Source of the DNA: Hypsibius dujardini
Lineage: Eukaryota > Tardigrada > Eutardigrada > Parachela > Hypsibiidae
Direction of reading: 5' to 3'
Assembly: GCA_001579985.1 (NCBI GenBank)
Contig: LRSR01004295.1
Coordinates: 1-21,755, forward strand
Length of the DNA stretch: 21,755 nucleotides
Shown piece by piece: positions 9,039 through 18,858 of the stretch; position 1 is the stretch's first letter, and every line of letters begins with the position of its first letter. The translations under genes were made by a program, and so were the position numbers. Below the pieces are notes generated by a model that was given only the letters and a program-made list of their open reading frames with translations, made no database searches and was not told the DNA's origin.

Positions 9039-9879
9039 GTAAGTATATACAAACAGCGTCTGCCCTGTTTGTGAGATTTGGACTTTAAGGGGGTGGCAAC
9101 CCATGTAGCTCCCTGGGAATGTCCCAAATGGGCTAACAGGAATCTGAACCAGACCTCTATTAGTCTCTCAGGAGAACCCTCATTCGGGGGAATGTTTGTG
9201 GGGAACGCACAATGTTTATAATTATGTTTCTAAATTAGCTCTGGATGATGTATAAAATGTATTCCATCGGCGGAACTCTGAAAACTATTTTTGGAAGAAT
9301 TTCAAAATCCCGAAACAATTAAAGATTCTGCTGATGTCAATCGATTCCACAATCAATGTCGAGAGGTACAGGGTCCAAAATCCTGGAAACAAACTATCCA
9401 AAAAGCCTAGTTTTTCCAGTGGAAATGAAGAAAATGAAATCTTTTCTCAAAACTTTTTCAGAGTTCCGCCGATAATATTGACATAAATTTTAAATAACAT
9501 CACTTAAATTGAGCTGATAGGGGAGCTTCATGGGTTGCATTTTGCCCACTCTTGGCCCTGCCGTGAGGGTACTGGTTCCGCCTTGTAAGATGAAACCAGG
9601 TCGAAACCTGGACTGCTGAGTGGTGTGTCAGGGTGTGGGCGCAGTCACTTTTTGAATTGTCTCAAAATAATTCCATAATCTGAAAAAGGCCTAATTGAGT
9701 CTCGGGATGGCATCGGGACAATCAGAACCGGGGAGAGCGGGCGTACGGGCTACTGAGGGTTGCTATTGGGAAAAGGTTGATCGAACGGTTAGCAGGAACT
9801 TTCCAAAGATTAGGTCCTAGCACATAGAAAATACAACGATAACAGCGGCGACAGTTATATATTCATTCTTTGTGTTTAG
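9039..9879 (+). other. Interval B2-B3 without an A exon
   Basis: The interval is 841 bp, where the A-B alternation predicts a class-A exon. None is recognisable on either strand. It holds an inverted-repeat element at 9266-9473 and a segment (from about 9228) that resembles 14802 onward in the next unit. Confidence 0.72.
9266..9473. mobile_element. Short inverted-repeat element
   Basis: ATCGGCGGAACTCTGAAAA at 9266-9284 is the exact reverse complement of 9455-9473, and a weaker match continues inward. The element is about 208 bp, noncoding and foldable as a long hairpin. A diverged relative of the left part is seen near 14837. No target duplication is obvious. Confidence 0.55.
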
Positions 9880-10361
9880 TCATATTGTGGCCCGGTGAAA
9901 GTTTTCAGCGGAACGACACGGTGTACTCGAGGCAGAAGACTTGCCGTTTATCAGCCCAATCGGACGGAAATCTGGTAGTTACTCGCACGTGTGACGGCGA
10001 AAAGATTTATTCCGTGAAGAACGATACCGCCTGGTGGAATAAACGCGCCATCGTGCACCGCCTGGGGATCGAAGTGAATGGTAATCTGACGATGTACGCA
10101 GAAGATAATTGGTGGACTTATGACATGAGAAACGACCGGGTTACACCAGACGGCGCAAACCTTCGCCTCAGCGATGACTGTATCCTGTGCGTATATAAGA
10201 ACGGTGCTTGTCTATGGACTTCCAGTGGACGGGCTTATGCTTGTCCCGCTAACAATTCTGACGGAGAAGCCCGGCTTATAGCAAATGATGACAACATACC
10301 CAACCCCGCGCAAATTCGGCAACTCACACGTGAAAAGTCATCAGATTTGCTCATGCGAGAG
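9880..10361 (+). CDS. Lectin exon B3 (class B with long C-terminal tail)
   Basis: It encodes VILWPGESFQRN at its start. Site 1 is nearly canonical (Q-S-D-G-N-L-V-V-T, Tyr to Thr). Site 2 has N-G-N-L-T-M-Y. The third subdomain reads LSDDCILCVYKNG and then ACLW, YACP. It has six cysteines. A polar tail of about 45 residues after the last Cys distinguishes it from B1/B2 and resembles B6, which likewise precedes an A1-type exon. The acceptor TGTGTTTAG gives phase-1 entry: it fits A2 (giving Val) but not B2. The donor GAG|GTAAGC is phase 0 and fits A3. Confidence 0.87.
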
Positions 10362-10524
10362 GTAAGCACCGCTAAGCCATTGATTTTAAGTGAACCTTTG
10401 AATTGATGTTTTTACGCTCATAGTCAGTCATGGTCTAGGGCCATTCACATTGTCATTTGAGCGAGTATCGATACAGACCGGAAAGTTCCACATGACATTC
10501 CAGAAGTGACCTTTAAATAGACAT

Positions 10525-10818
10525 GGCTGTACCTAAAAACTTACGTACCTAGGTGCAGACATGGCTAGGTAACACGGTGCCATGGTACCAACTGCTATCC
10601 GACGGTGTACTTATCCAAATGGCTGTACCTATAATTTACTTATGTACCTATGTGCAGACATGACCAGGTATCACTTTGCCATGGTGTCAAGTGTTATCCG
10701 ACCGTGTACCCAGACGAATCTATGTACCTACAATATTATTTACCTGGGTGCAGACATACCTAGGTACAACATTCCCAGCCTATCGGCTGCTATCGAACGG
10801 TATACGTTCACCAATGAC
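10525..10818 (+). repeat. Three diverged tandem units of about 96-99 bp
   Basis: The units begin at 10525, 10621 and 10720, each with GTACCTA...GTGCAGACAT and later a GCTATC(C/G)GACGGT-like core. They are diverged, so the expansion is old. No coding meaning is seen. Confidence 0.75.
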
Positions 10819-10869
10819 TGACTACTGGCCAGTTCTGGGACAAGACATTTCGCGCGTGAGGCATTGTTT

Positions 10870-10982
10870 TATATACTTACGTATACTTACATACTTATAC
10901 GTATACTTATACTTATACTTATACTTATAGCAGTAGCAGGTGTGTCTGCACCCACCCTGCCTGACCTATACTTATACTTATC
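10870..10982 (+). repeat. TATACT/ACTTAT microsatellite, interrupted
   Basis: Six-base ACTTAT-type units run to about 10930 and resume near 10967 after a non-repeat insert of about 36 bp. Confidence 0.85.
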
Positions 10983-11274
10983 ATGATACTCTAATTCCTA
11001 AAGCGAGTACCTACCACAAATGCAAAACTGCCGTCATCTTCTCGAAAGCCCTTCCCAATTTCTGGATAGAACTTTAAGACATTCATCGCAGGTGGCCCAA
11101 TGGGTATTCATTTTCAGAATCTCAGAACATTATCGAGAAAATAGGAAGAGGAGGAGTTTTTACTGCGCAGTAGGGAAAATTAAACTACGCACTAGGGTTC
11201 AAAGTCCAACTACCATCGTTCACTGACAACAACCACACTGTATGGTTATATACACATGAATCTGGTTAAGCAGC

Positions 11275-11549
11275 GCGAAAAACCGAAATTGTTCCATGCA
11301 AAAAAAGAAAGAACTTACATGGTTGTTTTTTTGTTCTTGCACCTTTTGGTTCGATTAACTGAATGTATTAAAATCTTTCAAAAGATTTAAATTTGTTTTG
11401 CTGATTTAATTCATCTCTAGAACGTTTTCATTGGATCCAAAGCAATGTAATTTAGCACTCTGATCTTCTTCCGCAATAATATTATATCGAATATCAGCAC
11501 TTTACTTTAGCCTAGTCACGGTATACTTAGTGGTCTGTTCTTACTTTAG
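11275..11549 (+). repeat. Pre-A intron segment, copy 2
   Basis: It starts abruptly at GCGAAAAACCGAAATTG, matching 4650 onward, and runs to the A3 acceptor TTACTTTAG. The sharp left edge is the breakpoint of the segmental duplication. Confidence 0.82.
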
Positions 11550-11934
11550 GTGTTGGAATCGGGCGAAGCCTTGTTTGTAGGTCGATCGCTGTGGTCTCCC
11601 GGTCGAAATGTGCAACTAAAAATGGAGTGGACTGGGGATTTGGCCATTTATCGTCAGTGCGACAACAAGTCCATCTGGTCAAGCAAAACCTCCGACTACA
11701 CCAGCAAACCGCGGTCGGTAGTCATGCAGGAGAACGGTAACTTGGCCATCTACAACGGGAATGGGCTTCTCGTCTGGAGTTCCGGCACATTCCAGCCGCG
11801 TTTTGGTGGAGCAAAACTACGCTTGCAGGACACGGGTTCACTCTGTATTTACACTCAAGGGGAGTGTCTATGGGAGTCCGGGGGGTTCGGGCTTTGCCAA
11901 CCGACACCCTCGCCCGCTTTTCAGAATGGAACAG
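11550..11934 (+). CDS. Lectin exon A3 (class A, duplicate of A1)
   Basis: It has the same length, splice sites and phases as A1, and differs at few residues. Most differences are clustered: the patch after the second sugar-site motif reads A-I-Y-N-G-N-G-L-L-V where A1 has A-M-Y-N-T-E-G-L-L-L, and a few more lie near the C-terminal end (LCQPTP against LCELAP). It has four cysteines. All three sugar-site motifs are degenerate as in A1. It joins B3 (or B2) upstream in phase 0 and B4 downstream in phase 1. Confidence 0.88.
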
Positions 11935-12898
11935 GTACGATTATGCTAAGGAGAGTGGGGACATGTTTACTGACCCAAATTCAAATAAGGCTTTACTTTA
12001 TTTCTTTTCCGACCCTGGCATCTAGCCCATTGCTCAACCCACCCAGCCCACTTGATATTACATTTAAGCTCAGTCGGGTCAAGACAAAACTAAATACCGA
12101 TCATCCAATATATTTTGTTTAGTCTCAATTAATTGTTAGCATGAAAACAAGATTTGATTGAGTTCGAATTTAGAATTTTCAGGCACTGTTTTGTGTTCGC
12201 TCATGTCAACAATATATGATTGGCGAAGCTTTAAAATGGTCTGGACGCGTGGGTGCAAAAAGAACTTGATTAAAGAGAAACAGTACGGTATGGGTAAGGT
12301 TTTGACGCTGCACATAGCCCTTGATGACTAGCAGCCTATGATCTTTGTAAGATCTTTGTAAGATCTTTGTGCCATCAGCACTAACTGCGTGCACGCGAAA
12401 GAGCACACGGTAAACAGATGATTCACGCCTGGACACCTCTTTGGACTATGTGGTCATTTGAGGCTGGATCCCACGTCAAGGGCCTACCGAGCCGGTTCAA
12501 TTTGATTAGAAAGATATTCCCCTCTCTCCTTAATCTGGCAGCATGAGTACAACTGTGCCGAGGTTACTCTGTGGGTCGTATTTTCGGTTTTGGCAAGCTG
12601 TGTGGGACATCTGACTTTTTATTTTTTCCAAGGGGGTGTTGACCGATTTAATGAAGTCAACAATGGTACGACAGGGAGCCAAATATCATTATTCACTCAT
12701 TTATTATTTTTGGTACAGTAATAACTTGAATAATGTTTGGCATAGCGCCATGGTGGAATTTGAAAAACATGGAATTAAGGTTTGTCCCACACAGCATGCC
12801 AAAACCCAAACAACGACCCACAAAGTAACCTCGGCACAGATGTACCACATCTCACTCATTCTTGCTCTCGCTCTCATGCATCTGTGCTTGTTAATTAG
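11935..12898 (+). other. Intron A3-B4
   Basis: This 964-bp phase-1 intron is a near-perfect copy of intron A1-B1. Differences are sparse and concentrated near the exon A3 end and in the last 150 bp. No gene was seen in it. Confidence 0.82.
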
Positions 12899-13341
12899 TT
12901 ATATTAAACCTCGGGAAAAGTCTCAAGCGCGGTGATTCCTTCACGTCCAATACTCAAAAGGGATCGTGCTCGCTTTCTGCCCAGGCGGATGGCAATCTGG
13001 TGCTTGTCCGTTCGTGTGACGATGCGGTCGTCTTTTCCATTCGTCACGGTGCTGGCTTCACTGAAAACCTAGGATGGAATTGGAAAGCGTTCGTCTACAG
13101 TTTTGACTTAACTAACGGCGGTGACCTTGCTGTCACATATGGCGATTCTAGGAGCTACTTTTTTAAAAAGATATCGTCTCTGTTTAACGGCTCTGCAGAC
13201 ATGGACCTCCGTATGAACGATGACTGCCGTATGTGCGTTTTCGACAATGGAACCTGTTTATGGACTGCGCATGCTGTTACTTATCCCTGCCCATCTTCTG
13301 GAACGACTCCAACAAAAGCGTATCAGGAAGTGTCAGGCGGA
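12899..13341 (+). CDS. Lectin exon B4 (class B, duplicate of B1)
   Basis: It has the same length and splice phases as B1. The first 150 bases or so and the last 158 bases of the exon look identical to B1, but the middle (about 13050-13171) differs at twelve amino acids, for example GWNWKAF against GWDEKAF and GDSRSYFFKK against NDSVRHSFKE. It has six cysteines, a near-canonical first sugar motif (Tyr to Val) and the DDCRMCVF signature. The patch alters the second beta-subdomain while leaving the cysteine frame alone. The GGA|GTAAGT donor is phase 0. Confidence 0.88.
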
Positions 13342-13910
13342 GTAAGTAACAATGGCTTATTCAAACTCTTGGGGAGTCGAGTTACTTACGAATGTAAAAA
13401 TAGCGGGTACGAGGCCACGCCTCAAAAAGGGTTTAGCCTCTCATGAATGAGACCCTCACGATCGGCGCCCTTACAATTAGAAGCTCATCTCAACTTCTAG
13501 GGTCTCTCGGTGCATGCACCGATGGGTGTGCACCTCTCAAAGGGTCACGCCCCCAAAAAAGTGTTTTACGGTTTCAGAAATTTGAGAATTGAATTCTGAG
13601 AAATAAATGTTATGGAGGTGGGTATGTGCAGAATAAATCAAGACTGACCGCTACCAGACGAGGAAGTTTTTTTTTTTGGGTTTCTTCCCCTAAACCAAGA
13701 GCGCGAATAATTAATGTAACCGCAACGGCTACAAATCGCCCCTCTCCAGGAATATGTTTGTTCACGGACACTTATATTGTTGATTCGAGAAAAAAAAGAG
13801 AATGGCTTTTTTTGGGGGGGGAGTCAAGTGCCCATGCACCGACCCCCTAGCAGTTGAAATGAGCCTTTGCTTACAACTCTTAGAGCTTCTGACTGTTTCT
13901 CACGGGTTAG
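13342..13910 (+). other. Intron B4-A4
   Basis: This 569-bp intron is homologous to both ends of the B1-A2 intron but lacks its middle 830 bp. It carries an extra piece of about 20 bp near 13492. T and G homopolymer runs lie near 13670 and 13812. The acceptor CACGGGTTAG has a poor pyrimidine tract compared with that of A2. Confidence 0.75.
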
Positions 13911-14304
13911 GTTCTCGCCCCGGGAGAGAGTCTCCACATTGGTCAAGTGATGTGGTCCGCCAATCGTACTACCCAACTGAGAATGCAGGCAGATGGAAAT
14001 TTGGTGGTTTATCGGGAATGCGATCACCAGGTTATTTGGGCCAGTCGGAGTAACTACTCTGATTCCAGTTCCAGGCCCCTGTCTCTGCTAATGCAATCGG
14101 ATGGCAATCTAGTCATGTATGACGCTCGTCACAAATTGCTGTGGGCTTCCGGTACTACGGGCGATCCCTTCACGGCATCCCATCTGAGACTGGATGACAC
14201 CGGTTCACTGTGTATTGGGAAGGCAAAAGGAAAGTGTTTCTGGAAGTCCGGTGGCTTGGGTCTTTGTCGCCCAGTCGACGCATCACAATTTCAAGACGCC
14301 CAAG
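13911..14304 (+). CDS. Lectin exon A4 (class A, two intact sugar motifs)
   Basis: It begins VLAPGESLHIGQ and carries two perfect QxDxNxVxY motifs (Q-A-D-G-N-L-V-V-Y and Q-S-D-G-N-L-V-M-Y), more than any other domain here. It is thus the strongest mannose-binding candidate by family knowledge. Site 3 (LDDTGSLCIG) is degenerate. It has four cysteines. It is nearly identical to A2 up to RECDHQ and then only distantly related, so it looks like a mosaic. Entry is phase 0. The CAAG|GTAATT donor is phase 1 and fits B5 (completing Val) across a 2.86-kb intron. Confidence 0.87.
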
Positions 14305-14483
14305 GTAATTTATCATTTTTTTGCTCTGTTAAGGGAAAGGAATTCTGCGTTTCTCAAAATCTTGAAAAACATTCGGACACCCCTCTGAACCCCACACTTA
14401 TGCAATGGTTTGGAGGAACCGCTTTTGGTCTGCTTAGCAGACCAGAGAGGCGTAGCAGACTTTTGGGGGCAGGGGGGAGGACA

Positions 14484-14658
14484 GTTTTTTTATGAATAAA
14501 AATTAAACCCACCCCCCGGCAGCGGTCCGAATTAATTGAGGGGAGGCACTCGCCCAGAAGCGTTACGGGCTTTTCGGAGGGGCGCAGGTTTTCTTATGAA
14601 TAAAAACTAAAAATCGCCCCCCTGGCAGCGGCCCGAAATTAATGAGGGGCGCTCGCCC
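14484..14658 (+). repeat. Direct repeat, two units of about 70 bp
   Basis: 14484-14555 and 14588-14658 share TATGAATAAAAA, a C-run, GGCAGCGG-CCGAA, GAGGGG and CTCGCCC. They are separated by 32 bp. Each unit is AT-rich at the left and GC-rich at the right. Confidence 0.8.
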
Positions 14659-15796
14659 TTGTGCCCCCCTCCGTTACGCCTCCGGTCAGTTAAATGGCAA
14701 TACGCGACCGCTTTGGCAGGCTCAGTTGATCGAAACGCCGCATCATTGCCTCTTAAATCGAGATGATTTTCAGGAGGAATCGCAAAACGTGCATTTAGTT
14801 TTCTAAATTAGCACAGTGCTAGTGAGGGTTAACAAAGTTTATCTCATCGGTCAGGCTGTAAAGAACTATCTTTTGGTAAAAGTGTTAAATTCCGGAAACA
14901 CTGGGAGCTTCTATTGTCTCTGATTTTTGTTGTAAAACCTTCGATTTTTGGAAATGGCTTGGTATTACAGTTTTTGACATATCGACATATTAATTAATTT
15001 GGAACCGATTGGCATCAGCAGAATCGTGTTTGGTTGTCGGGAGCGGTGCAATGTTAGGCCTTTATATGGCGGATGATTCACCCTTAATGATGACAATGGT
15101 TAGGCGCCCCTCTGACTGGAAAGTGTTCTCAGGAGTCGTGCAGCGGCTCATTCAAGCGCTTAGATGGATCGATGTCTGTTTGTGTCGTCACGAACCTCAA
15201 TTGATCTAATTGCGGGATGAAGTGTTACAGTACGGGGATAAAAATTGCAATGTGGAATGCGGAGCATCGATCGGGCTTCCGATGAGATTAACGATGCGTG
15301 GTGTTCATTATAATTTTAATTTTTAATTTTAAAACCCATGTTTCAGAAAGGAGCAGTTCTCGTTGTACGAGTTCCAGGTGATGCTAGAATCTCCGTTTTG
15401 GAATCGGGAATTTTTTAAACATTCAAAACTTCTCAATTCCCATGTTTGGCCTGAGTTGATTGATTGATTGAGTCTGTTCCAATTTTGAAGTCAATCGAAA
15501 AAGAAATATTACTATTAAGCCGGTATCTACTCAGTAGGCAGGAAAAGGACATTTTTCACAGTAATCATCCATAATCGAAAATGCGAAAATAAAAAATCAT
15601 AGAACGAATCTCGAAGAAGTTTCTAGAGATTTCCACCAGTAGGTGCGTAAACATCACAACTTCGCAATAGTCGCTTAACGTTGAAATTGCGTATTACCCA
15701 GTATGGCAAAGCTGTGACACAAAACCTGTAATGATATTCAGTTCACTTCATTCACCATACGGCCTTACGATATATTTTTAACTCCGTTTTCGTTCA

Positions 15797-16119
15797 CCTA
15801 GACCCAGCCGCCCAGACTTTCCTAAATCCAGCCTGTTTCCATTTCCATAATTGTGTTGATTTTTCCTCTCTATTGATATCATCAAAGCTCCCTAGTCCCC
15901 CCGGCATGTTTTGAATTGGCATCCTTTTCCTTTGACCATTCCGAATTCTTAACGTACTTATTTGCCGTTGTATTGCGAAATACCGAAATTGTTCCATGCA
16001 AAAAACAATAATTGACGGGGTTGCTATTTTTGTTCTGGCACCTTTATGTTGATCAGATCCAAAGCAATCTAATCTACCAGTCTAGTATTTTTCCGCAAAA
16101 CTATTGTATCGAATATCAG
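15797..16119 (+). repeat. Pre-A intron segment, copy 3 (exon lost)
   Basis: It matches 4469-4882 from the CCCAGACTTTCC landmark through ATCGAATATCAGC, with an internal deletion of about 80 bp. Homology stops just before the place where the acceptor and an A exon should be. Repeat-rich DNA follows instead. Confidence 0.78.
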
Positions 16120-16185
16120 CGTTAGCAACTCTAAATAGTTTTGGCTCTGGGCACTACCGCCCGTAAAAACTGTCGTAAACATTAT

Positions 16186-16287
16186 CATAGGCATCACCAT
16201 AGGTATCACAGTAGGTACATTACTACCGTAGGTACTACCGTAGGTACCTCCATAGGTACCGCCGTGGGTATCACCACAGGTACTACA
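16186..16287 (-). repeat. 12-bp minisatellite, minus-orientation arm
   Basis: The complement strand reads as diverged GGTACCTAYGGT units. Open frames through it, rich in Gly-Thr-Tyr, are by-products of the 12-bp period. Confidence 0.8.
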
Positions 16288-16484
16288 AATTGACATCGAC
16301 AGAGACATCCAATTCACATATCTGCGCTGGATACTGCTCTAGCCCAGTAGCAGTTAAACCATTACAGATAACCTAGCATCTGATAACCTAAATCTGAGAG
16401 CGAATGGGCTTTAGTGTAAGGAAGCAAGAATTAACTGCTAAAGCTTGCTAGGTAGTTACTATGGATTATTTGGAAAATTCCTCT

Positions 16485-16648
16485 GGTGTTACCTACGGTG
16501 GTACCTACGGTGGTACCCATAGTGTTACGTACGGTAGTATCTATGGGGATACTACGTAGCGTGGTATCTATGGGGGTACGTACTGTGGTATCTATGGTGG
16601 TACCCATGGTAGTACCTAAGGTGGTACCTATGGTGGTACCTATGGTGC
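16485..16648 (+). repeat. 12-bp minisatellite, plus-orientation arm
   Basis: About 13 units of TGGTGGTACCTA run with point changes and one irregular unit near 16548. It is the same unit as 16186-16287 but inverted, with about 200 bp between the arms. Confidence 0.85.
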
Positions 16649-17163
16649 AACGTCAAAACTTTATACTGTAAAATGTGTGTTGCGGTATGAGTGAAAAGTT
16701 AATGTTTTATTTACAACATAGTTCAACTGAACCCTTTTTGGAGATGGACAGGATCGAAGTAGAAAACCCTAATAAATGTTATCACTCATTCGTATCTATC
16801 AATCAATCATTCATAGAAAAAATGATCAAAACACAATTATGACATTCCCCAATCATTCAAACCAAACAAGCGAGGGCGAAGCCCGAGCTTGGCTTGTATT
16901 ATGTTAACTGACAAAAGACAAGGATAAAATCGGTCGACAAAACAGACGTTTATATAATTATTGAACATTAGATGGATGAATTGTTACTCCGCCTTACGTA
17001 CCCCCCCCCCACCCCGTTGGAACGAGGAGGTGGAATTTCTTTGACAGCTCCGGCTGATCACTTGTTTAAACTCGTTCATCTAAGCGTTTTTAATATATTT
17101 TATTGATTTTCGATTGCAAACACTGACGACTACCATGCCTCATGTAGTATAATCTATTTGCAG

Positions 17164-17585
17164 TGATTCTAAGTTCCGGCAAACAGATGACAAAGGGTCA
17201 AGAAAGGTTTTCCAGAAACAAGGCCTGTGTTCTGACTCTCCAGGAAGACGGTGATTTGCTTTTGTACCGCCAGTGTGACAAGGTAGCCATCTTCAGCGTT
17301 CGTCACGGTCTGGATAGTCCTCAAGGTCTGGGAAACGGCAGCGACGCTTTCGTATCGCAACTGGCAATAGACGTAGACGGCGCACTGCACGTCAACGAGG
17401 CGACACAATATCGCGAGACCCTTTTCCTGGGAATCAAGACCCCCGCAAAAAGCAGTAGCGACAACATTACGTTGGCTGACCTTCGTTTAAGTGACGACTG
17501 CCAACTGTGTGTCTTCAAGGGAGGCGCATGCTTGTGGTTCGGCCATGCCAAAACGTATCCTTGTCCGGTCACTCTGGCTGGATCG
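17164..17585 (+). CDS. Lectin exon B5 (bulb-type lectin domain, class B)
   Basis: The acceptor CTATTTGCAG and two bases complete A4's G to Val-Ile-Leu. Site 1 is Q-E-D-G-D-L-L-L-Y, keeping Gln, Asp and Tyr. Site 2 is weak (D-V-D-G-A-L-H-V). The third subdomain is LSDDCQLCVFKGG, then ACLWFGHA and YPCP. It has six cysteines and an NIT sequon. It most resembles B2, but by position (before A5) it takes the B1/B4 slot of a third unit. The donor TCG|GTAAGA is phase 0 and fits A5. Confidence 0.87.
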
Positions 17586-18297
17586 GTAAGAAATCCCTGC
17601 TGACCTTGACTTTCTTGCCCGAAAAACAAGAACTATGTTCAGCTCTTGGTGGGGGGGGGGGCTACGCACCGATGGGCAAAAGGCTCACAAATTTTTTTCT
17701 AGATTAAAAAATGTGAGAATCCTGTTAGGGTCCTGAAGCAAAAAAAATCTAATGAAAGCAGTGACCCACGACAAATGTATTTGCTACTCGTTTCTTCAAG
17801 GATGTTTATGCTGCCTAAAACATTCTTCTAACTCGACCTTTGTACTTTACCTTCCCCTCCCTCCCTTTCCCCGTCTCCTGGTCATTTTGAAACTTGTGGG
17901 GGTATGGGGGTCACTTCCAAGGGCTCCCTGGATTTTATAACGTTCTAAAAAACTTAGTTAGTTTTGAAATCTAGGGTTTTTTCCAATAAAATCACATCCC
18001 TCAAAATTCAAAATTATCAGGAACAAAAGGTCGACCTCTTGGTTCAATTTTTCCCATTTGCCCACCCCTGGTCTAACAATGAAGGGTCCTGGGTCCGACT
18101 TGTGAAGAACCTTAACGAGCCCCTCACCCATTCGAATTTTTCTTATGTACGAAACTTGGGCTTAGCGGAAAGTTGAATTAAAATTGTTCGGTTTCTTTTT
18201 CGGGGAGAAAATGGGCAAGTGCCCTGACTCAACCACCAAGAGTTAAAATTGATTCCCTGTCGAAAGATGGCGTCTTTTACTCGTATTACTGATTTAG
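17586..18297 (+). other. Intron B5-A5
   Basis: The intron is 712 bp and phase 0, with a G-run near 17650. The stretch 18200-18265 (CAAGTGCCC...GAGTTAAAAT) weakly matches the sequence before A2 and A4, which places A5 in the same slot. No other gene is seen. Confidence 0.7.
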
Positions 18298-18691
18298 GTC
18301 TTGAAATCTGGCCAGACATTATCGGCCGGCCAGTCTCTATATTCGCCGCGGCACAACGTGAAGCTGACAATGGAAAACAATGGTAACCTTTGGCTTCGTC
18401 GTGAGTGCGATAAAAAAATTGCCTGGGGGATTCTGTTGGGTGGTGTGCTGACAATGGATATTCCATCGGAAATAACCATGCAGGTGGACGGAAATTTGGC
18501 CCTCTACAATTCGAACAAAGTCCTGGTCTGGGATTCTGGAACAGCCGGAAGGAAGTTTGCTAGTGCGGATTTGCGGATCAACAACGACGGGACCCTTTGC
18601 ATTGCAAAGGATGGTTCACGTTGCCTATGGACCTCCGGCGGTTATGGTGTATGTGATCCTCTTTACTCCAAAACATTCGATGATGCCAAAG
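18298..18691 (+). CDS. Lectin exon A5 (bulb-type lectin domain, class A)
   Basis: It begins VLKSGQTLSAGQSLYSP. Site 1 (E-N-N-G-N-L-W-L-R) is lost. Site 2 (Q-V-D-G-N-L-A-L-Y) keeps Gln, Asp, Asn and Tyr with Val to Ala. Site 3 (NNDGTLCIA) is degenerate. The four cysteines are at RECD, LCI, RCLW and GVC. It is the most diverged class-A exon here. The acceptor GATTTAG is phase 0. The AAAG|GTAAGG donor is phase 1 and fits B6. Intron similarity to the A2/A4 upstream region assigns it to the second A slot of the unit. Confidence 0.87.
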
Positions 18692-18823
18692 GTAAGGCTT
18701 GACGTCCTGCAGGATCAGTCAAGCAGTCTGTACGAATAATACATTAGTACAACCCGTCTACGCGTTTGACCTACAGACAGACAGACAGACAGACAAACGT
18801 TTGACCTACAAACATACAGACAT

Positions 18824-18858
<35 letters not shown>

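Larger units (their letters stand above)
10362..11549 (+). other. Intron B3-A3
   Basis: The intron is 1188 bp and phase 0. It holds a three-unit tandem repeat (10525-10818), a TATACT microsatellite (10870-10982) and, from 11275, the copy-2 pre-A segment. No signal-peptide exon is recognisable, which argues that A3 continues the same transcript rather than opening a new gene. Confidence 0.7.
11275..13434 (+). repeat. Segmental duplicate of 4650-6809 (A+B cassette)
   Basis: The block of about 2160 bp lies at a nearly constant 6625-bp offset with very few indels. It covers the pre-A segment, the A exon, the long intron, the B exon and the first part of the next intron. Intron sequence is nearly identical between copies, so the duplication is recent or the copies are kept alike by conversion. 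Confidence 0.92.
14305..17163 (+). other. Long intron A4-B5 with remnants of lost exons
   Basis: The intron is 2859 bp. It contains a direct repeat (14484-14658), a segment like the B2-B3 interval (from about 14802), a third pre-A segment not followed by an A exon (15797-16119), and two oppositely oriented 12-bp minisatellites. The order of these relics matches B2-B3-A of the previous unit, which suggests that those exons were deleted. I found no surviving lectin exon or other gene. Confidence 0.65.

Noticed and set aside
9158-9225. Possible decayed A exon (SGEPSFGG-like reading after a TTAG)
   Set aside because: Only about 17 residues, ending in a stop. The similarity to the GES-x-x-x-GQ start is too weak, and part of the stretch aligns with intron sequence near 14770.
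9555-9650. tRNA-like B box (AGGTCGAAACCTGG) in the B2-B3 interval
   Set aside because: The loop is one base short, no matching acceptor or anticodon arm forms, and no SINE tail is seen.
15009-15209. 66-codon plus-strand frame in the long A4-B5 intron
   Set aside because: There is no domain, no splice or start context and no duplicate. It is compatible with chance.
16069-16671. Gly-Thr-Tyr-rich or Val-Pro-rich repetitive open frames
   Set aside because: The 12-bp minisatellite keeps frames open on both strands. There is no coding or splice support.
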